From Alphaproteobacteria bacterium (GTDB taxonomy: Bacteria > Myxococcota_A > UBA796 > GCA-2862545), in the NCBI GenBank assembly GCA_020632955.1, contig JACKEO010000014.1, positions 72,374 through 136,373 of the forward strand: a stretch of DNA of 64,000 bases. The letters are read 5' to 3'. The position numbers and the translations under genes were made by a program. Positions within the stretch are counted from its first letter, which is position 1; every line of letters begins with the position of its first letter. Below the pieces are notes generated by a model. It saw nothing but the letters and a program-made list of their open reading frames with translations, was not told the DNA's origin and ran no database searches. Of this stretch, positions 26,447-35,487 are shown in pieces.

Positions 26447-28753
26447 ATGTCCAGCGAGGGCACCAACTTCATCCGCGCCCGCATCGACGCGGATCGCGCG
26501 GTGGGCCGGCACGGGGGGGCGGTGCGCACGCGCTTCCCTCCGGAGCCCAACGGCTACCTGCACATCGGGCACGCCAAGTCCATCTGCCTGAACTTCGGGC
26601 TGGCGCGCGACTACGCGGGCACCTGCAACCTGCGCTTCGACGACACGAACCCCACCACCGAGGATCCGGAGTTCGTCGACGGCATCCTCGCCGACGTGCG
26701 CTGGCTGGGCTTCGAGCCCGACGCCGTGCTGTACGCGTCGGACTACTTCGAGCAGCTCTACCTGTGGGCCGAGCAGCTGGTGCGCGACGGCAAGGCGTAC
26801 GTCGACGACCAGGACCTCGAGGAGATCCGCGCCACCCGGGGCACGGTCACCGAGGCGGGCACGCCCTCGCCCTGCCGCGGCCGGTCGCCTGCCGAGAACC
26901 TCGACCTGCTGCGTCGCATGCGCGCCGGCGAGTTCGTCGACGGGGCCAAGGTGCTGCGCGCGAAGATCGACATGGCGCATCCGAACATGAAGATGCGCGA
27001 CCCGCTGATGTACCGCATCCGCCACGCCCACCACTACCGCACGGGCGACGCCTGGTGCATCTACCCGATGTACGACTGGGCCCACGGCCAGTCCGACGCC
27101 CTCGAGCGCATCACGCACTCCATCTGCACCCTGGAGTTCGCGAACAACCGCGAGCTCTACGACTGGTTCACCGAGGCCCTGGGCTTCGAGGAGCCCCCCA
27201 AGCAGCTCGAGTTCGCCCGCCTCAACCTCACGTACCTGGTGATGAGCAAGCGCTTCTTCAAGCGCATCGTGGAGGAGGGGCGCGTCGACGGGTGGGACGA
27301 CCCGCGCATGCCCACCATCGCGGGCCTCCGACGCCGGGGCGTCACCCCCGAGGCCATCCGGGCCTTCGCCGAGCACGTGGGCGTGGCCAAGGCGAACAGC
27401 ACGGTGGACCTGGGCCTGCTGGAGTGGTTCGTCCGCGACGACCTCAACCGCAAGGCGCCCCGCCGCATGGCGGTGCTCGACCCGCTGGAGGTGGAGCTCA
27501 CGGGGCTGCCGGCCCCGCTCGCGCTCGACGCACCCGAGTTCCCCCGCGACGTGCGCGACCTGCCCGGCGCGCCGCCCGAGGGCGTGGACTGGCAGGCCGT
27601 GCGCACGGTGTCCATGGGCTCGCGCCTGCTCATCGAGCGGTCGGACTTCGCCGCCGAGCCGCCGCCCGGCTTCCGTCGCCTGGTGCCCGGCGGCCTGGTG
27701 CGTCTGCGCCACGGCCCCGTGGTGCGGTGCGATGCCGTGGAGCGCGATGCGGCGGGTGAGGTCACCCGGCTGCGCTGTGCCGTGGTCGACGACCCCGAGG
27801 CCCGTCCCCGGGGCGTGATCCACTGGGTGGACGCGGCGTCGGCGGTGCGGGTGAAGGTCAAGCTGTACGACCGCCTGTTCGCCGTGCCCAGCCCCGGGGA
27901 GCGCACGGGCGAGCTGCTCGACGACCTCAACCCCCACAGCCTGGTGGTGGCCGACGGCTGGGCCGAGCCTTCCGTCGCGGCGGCAGGGCCCGGCAGCCGC
28001 CTGCAGCTCGAGCGCCACGGCTACGTGTACCGGGCGCCCCAGGACGAGGGCGCCGATCTGGTGCTCACCCTGGTGGTGGGCCTCAAGGACGTCTGGGCCG
28101 CCAAGGAGGAGGGCGTCGTCCTGTCCGACGAGCCCGAGGAGGACGAGGTCGACCCGGCGCAGGTGGCCGCAGAGCAGGCCCGCATCAAGGCCGACGCCCG
28201 CACGGCCCACTTCCTGGAGCACCCCGACGCCGAGTCGGCCTTCACGGCCCTCACCACGGCGGGCGCCTCCGACGATGCCGCATGGACCATCGCCACCGAC
28301 GCCACCCTGCGCAGCCTGGCCGAGACGGCCTCGGCCCACGCGCCGCCGGGTGCGGTGGGCACCTGGATCGCCAACGTCCTGGTGAACGAGCTGAAGATGC
28401 GGGAGGCCTCGGCGGAGGGCGTCGACGGCGTGGCCCTCGGCCGGCTCGTGGCCCTCGTGGAGGACGGCACGCTGAGCGCCGCCCTCGGCAAGAAGGTGCT
28501 CGCCGTGATCCTCGACGAGGGCGGCGACCCCCGGGCCATCGCCGAGGCGCGGGGCTGGGTGCAGGTGAGCGATGCGGCGGCCCTGGAGGCCGTCGTCGAC
28601 GCCGTGCTCGCCGCCCACCCCGACGAGGTGGCCCGCTACCGCGCGGGCGAGGCCAAGCTCGCCGGCTTCCTGATGGGCCAGGTGATGAAGGCCAGCAAGG
28701 GCAAGGCGAACCCGGGCGTGGCGCGGGGGCTGCTCGACGCGAAGCTGGGGTAG
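26447..28753 (+). CDS. glnS: Glutaminyl-tRNA synthetase with C-terminal YqeY/GatB-tail domain
   Basis: 768 residues, longer than the E. coli enzyme (about 554). The class I signatures are PNGYLHIGH (HIGH at 39-42) and VMSKR (266-269). The catalytic and anticodon-binding domains run to about residue 560. A charged linker then leads to a roughly 150-residue YqeY-like domain: LGKKVLAVIL, then FLMGQVMKASKGKANP near the end. The same appendage is known in Deinococcus GlnRS, where it aids tRNA binding. ATG 26447 follows CGAGGGACC. Confidence 0.95.
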   Translation: MSSEGTNFIRARIDADRAVGRHGGAVRTRFPPEPNGYLHIGHAKSICLNFGLARDYAGTCNLRFDDTNPTTEDPEFVDGILADVRWLGFEPDAVLYASDYFEQLYLWAEQLVRDGKAYVDDQDLEEIRATRGTVTEAGTPSPCRGRSPAENLDLLRRMRAGEFVDGAKVLRAKIDMAHPNMKMRDPLMYRIRHAHHYRTGDAWCIYPMYDWAHGQSDALERITHSICTLEFANNRELYDWFTEALGFEEPPKQLEFARLNLTYLVMSKRFFKRIVEEGRVDGWDDPRMPTIAGLRRRGVTPEAIRAFAEHVGVAKANSTVDLGLLEWFVRDDLNRKAPRRMAVLDPLEVELTGLPAPLALDAPEFPRDVRDLPGAPPEGVDWQAVRTVSMGSRLLIERSDFAAEPPPGFRRLVPGGLVRLRHGPVVRCDAVERDAAGEVTRLRCAVVDDPEARPRGVIHWVDAASAVRVKVKLYDRLFAVPSPGERTGELLDDLNPHSLVVADGWAEPSVAAAGPGSRLQLERHGYVYRAPQDEGADLVLTLVVGLKDVWAAKEEGVVLSDEPEEDEVDPAQVAAEQARIKADARTAHFLEHPDAESAFTALTTAGASDDAAWTIATDATLRSLAETASAHAPPGAVGTWIANVLVNELKMREASAEGVDGVALGRLVALVEDGTLSAALGKKVLAVILDEGGDPRAIAEARGWVQVSDAAALEAVVDAVLAAHPDEVARYRAGEAKLAGFLMGQVMKASKGKANPGVARGLLDAKLG

Positions 28754-28763
28754 CGCGTAGCCG

Positions 28764-29162
28764 CTAGCCTGGTCGCTCCACGTCGGGCTCGCGGAGCAGC
28801 GCGTCGTCGAAGGTGGCCAGCGCGGTGCAGCCCTGCGCGCGTGCCTGCTCGAGCAGCAGCAGATCGGCGATGCCGGCGCGCGAGGTGCGCGCGGCGGCCA
28901 GCGCGCGGAGCGCCTCGTGCGGTGAACGGACCACCACGCCGGGCGTCTCGACCACCCGACGTAGCGCGCCGAGCACGTGGTCGCGCGGGTGGCGGTAGGC
29001 GCGCTCCAGCACCCAGGCCACCTCGGCGAGGACGATGTCGGGGACGAACACGCCACCCCCGTCCACCAGGGCGTCGTCGAACCATGCCGCGGCCGCGGCG
29101 CTCTGGTCGGGGTCATCGTCGGCGATCAGGCGGACCAGCACGTTCGTGTCGACCGCCTTCAT
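28764..29162 (-). CDS. vapC: PIN-domain toxin VapC
   Basis: 132 residues, the usual VapC size. The PIN-domain acidic cluster is visible: D5 in VDTNVLV, E47 in LAEVAW, D100 in GIADLLL and D119/D120 in ATFDD. VapC toxins are Mg-dependent RNases that often cleave tRNA. Its ATG overlaps the antitoxin stop by 4 bases (ATGA), the classic antitoxin-toxin order. It converges with glnS with only 10 bases between. Confidence 0.9.
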   Translation of the reverse strand: MKAVDTNVLVRLIADDDPDQSAAAAAWFDDALVDGGGVFVPDIVLAEVAWVLERAYRHPRDHVLGALRRVVETPGVVVRSPHEALRALAAARTSRAGIADLLLLEQARAQGCTALATFDDALLREPDVERPG

Positions 29163-29395
29163 CGATCGAGGGCTCCGTCCTCGATCGCGCGCTCCATCTC
29201 CTCCAGCGCCACGGGCCGCGCGCCGCGGAGCAGACCCCGCAGCCCATGGGACCCGGCACGTACCGCCACCACCTCGATCACCCCGTCCTCGCGGACGTGG
29301 AAGGACAGACGGGTGCCCGCATCCAGGCCGAGCTGGTCGCGCACGTCCTTGGGGACGGTCACCTGACCCTTCGTCGTCATCGTGGCCTGGGACAT
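29159..29395 (-). CDS. vapB: AbrB/MazE-fold antitoxin VapB
   Basis: 78 residues. The N-terminal swapped-hairpin DNA-binding fold is clear from TTKGQVTVPKDVRDQLGL and LSFHVREDGVIEV. The C-terminal tail (about 53-78) is the likely toxin-binding segment. ATG 29395 has AAGGAG seven bases upstream. It is first in the operon and probably represses it through the palindrome at 29404-29419. Confidence 0.88.
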   Translation of the reverse strand: MSQATMTTKGQVTVPKDVRDQLGLDAGTRLSFHVREDGVIEVVAVRAGSHGLRGLLRGARPVALEEMERAIEDGALDR

Positions 29396-29403
29396 CGACG
29401 CTC

Positions 29404-29419
29404 CTTACCAAAGAGTAAG
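29404..29419 (-). promoter_or_regulatory. Candidate VapB operator palindrome
   Basis: CTTAC-N6-GTAAG, an AT-rich inverted repeat in GC-rich surroundings, lying directly upstream of the vapB ribosome binding site. AbrB-fold antitoxins typically bind such palindromes at their own promoters. Confidence 0.45.
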
Positions 29420-29519
29420 ACATCGAGCCCCCAGGCGTCGACCACGGCCGTGTGGCGTCCGCGCGGTTGACAGCGCCCGCGTCCCGGGGCGAAGGAGATC
29501 GGGCCACCCCGGAGCCCGC

Positions 29520-30290
29520 ATGACCTCCCCCTGGCGCCTCGACGGCCGCCTCGCCCTCGTCACCGGCGGCACGCAGGGCATCGGCGCCGCCTGCGTCCGC
29601 GAGCTCCTCGACCGCGGCGCCGAGGTGGTCTTCTGCGCCCGCACCGAGGAGGACGTCGTGTCGTCCGTCGGCGAGCTGGGGCGTGCGGGCCACAAGGTGC
29701 ACGGCGTGGTGGCCGACGTGGCCTCGCCCGCCGGTCGCGATGCGGTCACGGGCACGGTGCGCGCGCTGGGCGGCGCCCTGCACGTGCTGGTGCACAACGT
29801 GGGCACCAACCTGCGCAAGCCCACCCGCTCGTGGACCCTGGAGGACGTGGCCGACATCGTCCGCACCAACCTCGTCTCGGCCTGGGGCCTCACGCTGGGC
29901 CTGTACCCGGAGCTGGAGCGGGCGGGGGACGCCAGCGTGGTGGCGGTGAGCAGCGTGGCCGCCCACCGTGCCGTGCGCAGCTCCACCGCCGGCTACGCCG
30001 CCACCAAGGGCGCCCTCGACAGCCTGGTGCGCTTCCTGGCCGCCGAGTGGGGCCCCGCCGGCATCCGCGTGAACGGCGTGGCCCCCTGGTACGTGCGCAC
30101 CCCGCTGGCCGAGCAGGTGCTGCAGGATCCGGCGAAGGAGGCAGCCATCCTCGCCCGCACCCCGCTGGGCCGGGTGGGCGACCCCGAGGACGTCGCCCGC
30201 GCCGTGGCCTTCCTGGCGCTGCCGGCGTCGGGGTGGATCACGGGGGCGATCGTGCCGGTGGACGGGGGGTTCGAGGCGCTGGGGCTGTAG
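29520..30290 (+). CDS. Short-chain dehydrogenase/reductase (tropinone reductase-like)
   Basis: 256 residues. The N-terminus has WRLDGRLALVTGGTQGIG, the nucleotide-binding loop in the tropinone-reductase/3-oxoacyl reductase style. NVGTN, the serine in VVAVSSVAAH, and YAATKGAL give the catalytic Ser-Tyr-Lys set. The closing GAIVPVDGGF is typical of classical SDRs. An NAD(P)H-dependent oxidoreductase of unknown substrate. ATG 29520 follows GGAG; the gene diverges from vapBC. Confidence 0.9.
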   Translation: MTSPWRLDGRLALVTGGTQGIGAACVRELLDRGAEVVFCARTEEDVVSSVGELGRAGHKVHGVVADVASPAGRDAVTGTVRALGGALHVLVHNVGTNLRKPTRSWTLEDVADIVRTNLVSAWGLTLGLYPELERAGDASVVAVSSVAAHRAVRSSTAGYAATKGALDSLVRFLAAEWGPAGIRVNGVAPWYVRTPLAEQVLQDPAKEAAILARTPLGRVGDPEDVARAVAFLALPASGWITGAIVPVDGGFEALGL

Positions 30291-30302
30291 ATCGGGCCCA
30301 GG

Positions 30303-30689
30303 TCAGGCCGTCCGCCGCGCCGGCCCCACCGGCCCCACGGGCCCCTCCGGCCGTCCCCAGTCCTGCTGCGTCAGCGGCGCCAGCCCGTGGCGCTGCCGGG
30401 CACGGTCGCACTTGTCGTCGGGCAGGCCGTCCTCCCACGAGGCCTTGAGCTCGTGGCAGGGGGACGGACGGTCCTCGTAGATGCTGCAGCGCACGCTCTC
30501 GCCCACGGTGCCGAGGAGGGCGGCGCAGCGCGGCGCCGCCTGGCTGGTGCCCTGCATCGCGGCGCGCCACGGACCCACCTGCTCCACGAGGCCGTCGGGC
30601 ACGCTGCCGCCCCCGGCGCGGCTCTCCGCCCAGTAGAAGGACACGCGGTAGGCGGCGCAGCAGGCACCGCAGGACAGGCAGGGGTGCAT
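30303..30689 (-). CDS. YkgJ-family Cys-cluster (zinc/iron-chelating) protein
   Basis: 128 residues. The N-terminal HPCLSCGACCAAYR is the YkgJ/YcgN signature. Further cysteines (RCAALL, RCSIYEDRPSPCHE, DDKC) complete a metal-binding cluster of eight or so. The family is thought to bind zinc or iron; its role is unclear. It ends 13 bases from the SDR gene, convergent. Confidence 0.87.
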   Translation of the reverse strand: MHPCLSCGACCAAYRVSFYWAESRAGGGSVPDGLVEQVGPWRAAMQGTSQAAPRCAALLGTVGESVRCSIYEDRPSPCHELKASWEDGLPDDKCDRARQRHGLAPLTQQDWGRPEGPVGPVGPARRTA

Positions 30690-30755
30690 CCTGCCGTCCG
30701 AACCCGCCGTCGGTCACGGTGGCAGGGGGCGGGCTGTCCGCAGGTGCGCGAACGC

Positions 30756-32123
30756 CTACGGGTGCTCGTCGACGGGCTCGTCGTCGGCCCGAGCCGCCCG
30801 GCGCGCGGCCTCCTCCTCGGTGAGCAGCGCGCCCTCGGCGTGGGCCACCACCGTGGCCACCATGCAGTCGCCGGTGACGTTCACGGAGGTGCGGCACATG
30901 TCGAGCAGCCGGTCGACGCCGAAGATGATCGCGATGCCGCCCGCCATCACCTCCTCGGGCAGGCCCACGGACTGGAGCACGATCACGAGCATCACGATGC
31001 CCACCCCGGGCACGCCGGCGGTGCCGATGCTGGCCAGCGTGGCGGTGAGCACGATGGTGAGCTGCGCGCCCAGATCGAGGTCGATGCCGTAGAGCTGGGC
31101 GATGAAGAGCGCGGCCACGCCCTGGTAGAGCGCCGTGCCGTCCATGTTGATCGTGGCGCCCAGGGGCACCACGAAGCTCGTGACCTCCTCGCTGGCGCCG
31201 AGGCGCTCCTCCACGCACTCCATGGTGACGGGCAGGGTGGCCGAGCTGGAGCTCGACGAGAAGGCCAGGAGCTGCGCCGGCGCGATGGCGTGGAAGAAGC
31301 GGCGCGGCCCCACGCCCGTGAGCAGGCGCAGGATCGCCGGGTACACGACGAACATCATCAGCGCGAGGCCGGCCACCACCGTGAGGCTGTAGACGGCGAG
31401 CGCGGCGAGCACGTCGAGGCCCAGCGTGGCCACCACGTCCACCACCAGGGCGAACACCGCGTAGGGCGCCGTGAGCATGATCACGTGCACCAGCTTGAGG
31501 ATGGCCTCGGTGAGCCCGTCGGCCACGCGGATCACTGGCGCGGCCTTGTCCTCGGGCACCAGCGTGAGCATCGCGCCCAGCACCAGCGCCACGAACACCA
31601 CCTGGAGCATCTCGCCCTGCGCCAGCGAGGCGAAGGGGTTGGTGGGGACGATGTTCAACAGGGTCTGCCAGACGTCGGGTGCGGTGGCGGCCTGCATCTT
31701 CGCGGTGGCCTGCTGCACGCCCGCGGTGGCGAGCTGGTCGCGCAGGTCGGCGCTCACCCACGTGCCCGGCCGGGTGAGGTTGGCGAACACCAGGCCCGTG
31801 GTGATCGCGACCGCCGTGGTCACCAGGTAGATCGCCACCGTGCGGCCGCCGATGCGCGAGAGCTTCCCGAGGTCGTTGAGGCTCGACGCGCCCACGATCA
31901 GGCTGAACAGCACGATGGGGACGGCGATCAGGCGCAGGGCGCGGAGGAAGAGGTCGCCGGCGAAGTCCACGAGCTTCACGACGAAGCCCACCACCGTGGC
32001 GAGGGCCGCGCTGCCCTCGAGGAGGGGGGCCACGGCATCCTGCGACAGGTTCACGCCCAGGCCCACCACCAGGCCGGCGGCCATGCCGATGAGGATCTGC
32101 CAGTGCAGCTCGAGCCGACGCAT
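30756..32123 (-). CDS. Dicarboxylate/amino acid:cation symporter (DAACS family)
   Basis: 455 residues, about 8 membrane helices plus two re-entrant hairpins. The family signatures are present: FSSSSSSATLPVT (serine-rich hairpin HP1), NMDGTALYQ, GTAGVPG (HP2) and DMCRTSVNVTGD. These bind substrate aspartate/glutamate or C4-dicarboxylates with Na+ or H+. The ATG at 32123 has GGAGGGG upstream. Substrate preference cannot be fixed from the motif alone. Confidence 0.93.
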   Translation of the reverse strand: MRRLELHWQILIGMAAGLVVGLGVNLSQDAVAPLLEGSAALATVVGFVVKLVDFAGDLFLRALRLIAVPIVLFSLIVGASSLNDLGKLSRIGGRTVAIYLVTTAVAITTGLVFANLTRPGTWVSADLRDQLATAGVQQATAKMQAATAPDVWQTLLNIVPTNPFASLAQGEMLQVVFVALVLGAMLTLVPEDKAAPVIRVADGLTEAILKLVHVIMLTAPYAVFALVVDVVATLGLDVLAALAVYSLTVVAGLALMMFVVYPAILRLLTGVGPRRFFHAIAPAQLLAFSSSSSSATLPVTMECVEERLGASEEVTSFVVPLGATINMDGTALYQGVAALFIAQLYGIDLDLGAQLTIVLTATLASIGTAGVPGVGIVMLVIVLQSVGLPEEVMAGGIAIIFGVDRLLDMCRTSVNVTGDCMVATVVAHAEGALLTEEEAARRAARADDEPVDEHP

Positions 32124-32167
32124 CGCCCCTCCCGGGTGCAGCCCCGGCTAACCGGCGCGCGGCGAGG

Positions 32168-32761
32168 CTACGGCAGGATCGACGAGACCACCATCGCGGC
32201 GTGGAAGCACATCACCAGGGCGCTCGCCAGCGTGATGACCTGGGTCATGTTGGCCTTGGGCGGCGTCTGGCCCACGCTGAGGCGGTCGTAGAGGCCCTGC
32301 CAGGTGTCGACCGCGGCGCGCAGGGCCATCCAGGCGGTGATGAAGGCCGCGATGTGCAGCAGCAGGGCGGCGATGCCCACGGTGGGGTCGCTCGAGGGGA
32401 GCCGGCCCGAGGCCACCCACCAGCCCAGCGTGAGGCCCGTGAGCGTCATGGAGACCACGGCGTGGAGCATCGCGGTGCGGAAGCGCTGCGCGACCCAGCC
32501 GATGCTCCGGCTGCCCCAGGTGGGCCCCGACCCGGGTTGGCTGTCGGGGGGGATCGTCCAGTCGAGGTCGCCGAGATCGAGGGCCGGGCCGTCCGCCTGG
32601 GAAGGATCCGCCACCTCGGGGAGCGCGCGATGACGCGCGTCGTCCCCGGGCGGTCCGTCAGGTGGGTTCCTCGGCTCCAACAGCGCCCTCCCACGACCGG
32701 GCCCCCCGGGGGCCCGAAGCGTCCGAAGGATACCGCGCCCCTCGGGCACCATCAACGGCAT
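32168..32761 (-). CDS. Hypothetical inner-membrane protein (3 TM)
   Basis: 197 residues. The first 85 are polar and Pro/Asp-rich. Three hydrophobic segments follow (about 98-118, 128-152 and 172-195). No family recognised. It sits upstream of the symporter gene on the same strand with 44 bases between, so it may share its transcript. The start is ATG 32761; a second in-frame ATG at 32752 is equally possible. Confidence 0.6.
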   Translation of the reverse strand: MPLMVPEGRGILRTLRAPGGPGRGRALLEPRNPPDGPPGDDARHRALPEVADPSQADGPALDLGDLDWTIPPDSQPGSGPTWGSRSIGWVAQRFRTAMLHAVVSMTLTGLTLGWWVASGRLPSSDPTVGIAALLLHIAAFITAWMALRAAVDTWQGLYDRLSVGQTPPKANMTQVITLASALVMCFHAAMVVSSILP

Positions 32762-32849
32762 CTTGCGGTCGCCGGCGAGGAGAACCCGCAGCCGTGGGCG
32801 CGACGACCTGCGGCCGTCTACGGACAGGATCCGGACTGGACGTGGTCAA

Positions 32850-32864
32850 TGAAAACGACTATCA
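32850..32864 (+). promoter_or_regulatory. Candidate Fur box upstream of bfd-bfr
   Basis: TGAAAACGACTATCA matches the 7-1-7 Fur core TGATAATnATTATCA at 11 of 14 scored positions and is AT-rich against the local background. It lies 28 bases before the bfd start, as expected for iron-dependent repression. Confidence 0.55.
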
Positions 32865-32892
32865 CTTGCGCTTCCACCTCACGGGCAGGGCG

Positions 32893-33108
32893 ATGATCGT
32901 CTGCGTGTGCAAGCAGGTGAGCGAGCGCGACCTCGACCGCGAGGTCGCGCGGGGCTGTCGTTCGGTGGCGGACGTGGCGCGCAGCACGGGCGCGGGCACC
33001 GACTGCGGGTGCTGCGGCGAGGCCCTCCGCGAGGCCGTGGCGGAGCGCCTGTGCTCGGCGCCCGCGCGTGTCCCCCGGCCGATGGATCTGGGGCTGGCGG
33101 CGAAGTAG
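32893..33108 (+). CDS. bfd: Bacterioferritin-associated ferredoxin (Bfd)
   Basis: 71 residues. Cysteines at 4, 6, 38 and 41 match exactly the positions that hold the 2Fe-2S cluster in E. coli Bfd (MIVCVC and GTDCGCC). Bfd donates electrons to bacterioferritin to release stored iron. ATG 32893 is chosen since a longer upstream frame has no protein character. Directly upstream of bfr (19 bases) and downstream of a Fur-box-like site, so iron limitation probably induces it. Confidence 0.93.
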   Translation: MIVCVCKQVSERDLDREVARGCRSVADVARSTGAGTDCGCCGEALREAVAERLCSAPARVPRPMDLGLAAK

Positions 33109-33127
33109 GGGCCTCCAGGGAGGTCTC

Positions 33128-33622
33128 ATGGCCGTGGATGCGAAGGGGACGGGCTCGCCCGAGGTGATCGCGCTGCTCAACGAGGTGCTCACCGGCGAGC
33201 TCACCGCGGTGAACCAGTACTTCCTGCACGCGCGCATGCACCGGAACTGGGGTCTGGAGCGGCTGAACGCCAAGACCTACGCCGAGTCCATCGACGAGAT
33301 GCACCACGCCGACTGGCTGATCGAGCGCATCCTGTACCTGGGCGGGCTGCCCAACGTGCAGCGTCTCGGGAAGATCCGCGTGGGGGAGGATCCGGTGGAG
33401 GCCCTGCGGGCCGACCTCTCGCTGGAGATCGACGCGATCCCGCGGCTGAACGCCGGCATCGCGCTGTGCCGCGAGAAGGGCGACAACGGCAGCCGCGCGC
33501 TGCTCGAGAAGATCCTCGTGAGCGAGGAGCACCACGCCGACTGGCTCGAGACGCAGCTCGCCCTCGTCGAGCGCCTCGGGGCCACCGCCTACCTGGCCGA
33601 GCAGATCCACCCGGCGGAGTGA
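33128..33622 (+). CDS. bfr: Bacterioferritin
   Basis: 164 residues. The di-iron ferroxidase ligands align with E. coli Bfr with a +6 offset: E24, E57, H60, E100, E133, H136. The haem-ligating methionine is M58 in SIDEMHHADW. It forms a 24-subunit iron-storage shell. ATG 33128 has GGGAGG upstream. Paired with bfd, which mobilises the stored iron. Confidence 0.95.
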   Translation: MAVDAKGTGSPEVIALLNEVLTGELTAVNQYFLHARMHRNWGLERLNAKTYAESIDEMHHADWLIERILYLGGLPNVQRLGKIRVGEDPVEALRADLSLEIDAIPRLNAGIALCREKGDNGSRALLEKILVSEEHHADWLETQLALVERLGATAYLAEQIHPAE

Positions 33623-33713
33623 TCCAGGGGGCGTCGCCGGTCCCGTTCCGGGCGACGCAGGCTTGACGTGTCCCGTCGCGGGATGGCGGTACCATGCCGC
33701 CTCCGGAGGCCCC

Positions 33714-35483
33714 ATGCGCGCCCTGCTTCCCCTGCTCCTGCTCGCCTGCGGCACGAGCTCGCCCGACACCGGCGACACCGATGCCGACACCGACGCCACG
33801 GTCGACACCGACGCAGACGACGGCACCCCCAGCATCGTCGACTGCCCGGGCGGGCCCGGCTGCGCCGACAGCGACGACCGCACCCTCCGCGCGGGCGTGG
33901 CGGTCCGCGACGCGAACCCGGCCTGCTACGAGAGCTGGATCGACCACAACGGCAACTTCACCTTCCAACGCGGCATCGACGAGCTGTTGGACTGCGGGTG
34001 CGACCGCCTCTGCCCCGGCGACGCGGGGTACACGGGGCCCGACGAGGGGGAGGGGGACGGGGTCCCGCGCTGGATCTGGGTGGCCGGCTACCAGAACAAC
34101 AAGCCGGCGATGGGCGTGCGCGGCGCCGACCAGGGGCTCATGGGCGAGGGCGACGGCCTCGAGGTGCGGGCCCTGGTGCTCGACCAGGGCCAGACGCGCA
34201 TCGCGCTCGTCACCATCGACGCCATCGGCTGGATGCACGACGACAACCTCCGGCGCCGCGAGAAGGTGATCGCCGCCGGGCTCGACGTCGACCACGTGAT
34301 CATCACGTCCAGCCACAGCCATGCCGCGCCCGACAGCATGGGCATCTACGGACGCACGCAGTCCGACGGCGGCTACGACCTCGACTACGCCCTGCAGGTG
34401 GACGACGCGGTCGTCGCGGCGGTGACCGAGGCGGTGGCGGGGCTCACCGAGGTCACGATGTCGATCACCGAGATCGACACGAACACGAAGTTCCCGAACG
34501 GCGTGGCCAACCTGATCAACGACAGCCGCGACCCGTGGATCGTCGACCCGCGCGTGGGCGTGATCCAGCTCGCAGACCAGGGCGGTGCGCCGGTGGCCAC
34601 GGTCGTCCACTGGGCGAACCACCCCGAGTCCTTCGGCGACGACAACGCGATGATCTCGGCCGGCTTCGTCCACCCGCTCCGCACCGGCATCGAGTCGGGG
34701 ACGAAGTGGAAGGACGGCAGCGGCAAGCCGGGCATCGGCGGCACCGTGCTCTACGTGCAGGGCACCGTGGGCGGCATGATGACCTCGCTCGGCACGTCCG
34801 TGGTCGACCCCACGGGGGCCGTGTGGAACCGGAGCTCCTTCGAGCGTGAGGACGCCGTGGGGATGCTCGTGGCGGAGCTCGTCCTCGAGGGCCTGCCGGG
34901 GCTGAAGCCGGTCTCCGAGCCGCGTCTCGCGGTGGCGGCGGAGCTGGTCTACCTGCCGGTGGTGAACATCGGCTTCCAGGCGATGTTCTCGCTGGGCGTC
35001 TTCGAGCACCGCACGGCCTGGAACTACGACGCCGAGCAGGTGGTGGACGACGAGAACCAGCCCGACATCCGCACCGAGGTCGACGTGCTCGACCTGGGCC
35101 CGGTGCGCATGCTCACGATCCCCGGCGAGCTCTTCCCGGAGAACGCCATCGGCGGGTACGACGGCAAGTGGCTGCCGCCCACGGGCGCCACGCTGGTGGA
35201 CGAGCGGAACCCGAACCCGCCCGACCTCACCCAGGCGCCGTCGGGGCCGTACCTGCTCGACGAGCTGGGCGGCGAGATGAACTGGATCCTCGGCCTGGGC
35301 ATGGACGAGGTGGGCTACCTGATCCCGCCCTACAACTTCAAGCTGGGGCCGGCGCCCTACCTGGCCGAGGCCGAGGGCGATCACTACGAGGAGACGAACT
35401 CCCTCGGACCCGACACCTGGCCCATCCTCGAGGCCGCCGCCCGCGAGCTGCTGACCTACGTCGACGCGAAGTCGGAGGAGTGA
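33714..35483 (+). CDS. Neutral/alkaline ceramidase-like lipoprotein
   Basis: 589 residues. The lipobox LLLAC is followed by an Asp/Thr-rich linker (about 20-40). The body has the layout of the neutral/alkaline non-lysosomal ceramidase N-terminal domain: a VRALVLDQGQTRIALVTID strand pair (start VRALVLDQG), then VIITSSHSHAAPD, the histidine-rich metal segment, and later VVHWANHPE with another histidine. Ceramidases cleave the N-acyl bond of sphingolipids; the real substrate here could be another acylated lipid. ATG 33714 follows GGAGG. TerB follows after 4 bases. Confidence 0.75.
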   Translation: MRALLPLLLLACGTSSPDTGDTDADTDATVDTDADDGTPSIVDCPGGPGCADSDDRTLRAGVAVRDANPACYESWIDHNGNFTFQRGIDELLDCGCDRLCPGDAGYTGPDEGEGDGVPRWIWVAGYQNNKPAMGVRGADQGLMGEGDGLEVRALVLDQGQTRIALVTIDAIGWMHDDNLRRREKVIAAGLDVDHVIITSSHSHAAPDSMGIYGRTQSDGGYDLDYALQVDDAVVAAVTEAVAGLTEVTMSITEIDTNTKFPNGVANLINDSRDPWIVDPRVGVIQLADQGGAPVATVVHWANHPESFGDDNAMISAGFVHPLRTGIESGTKWKDGSGKPGIGGTVLYVQGTVGGMMTSLGTSVVDPTGAVWNRSSFEREDAVGMLVAELVLEGLPGLKPVSEPRLAVAAELVYLPVVNIGFQAMFSLGVFEHRTAWNYDAEQVVDDENQPDIRTEVDVLDLGPVRMLTIPGELFPENAIGGYDGKWLPPTGATLVDERNPNPPDLTQAPSGPYLLDELGGEMNWILGLGMDEVGYLIPPYNFKLGPAPYLAEAEGDHYEETNSLGPDTWPILEAAARELLTYVDAKSEE

Positions 35484-35487
35484 GCGC

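Noticed and set aside
25103..29116. A 1,337-codon minus-strand frame through glnS into MsrA
   Set aside because: Antisense to glnS for most of its length; only the last 212 codons (MsrA) look like protein.
29159..29419. Integration site or tRNA next to VapBC
   Set aside because: No tRNA cloverleaf and no direct repeats at the ends of the toxin-antitoxin pair.
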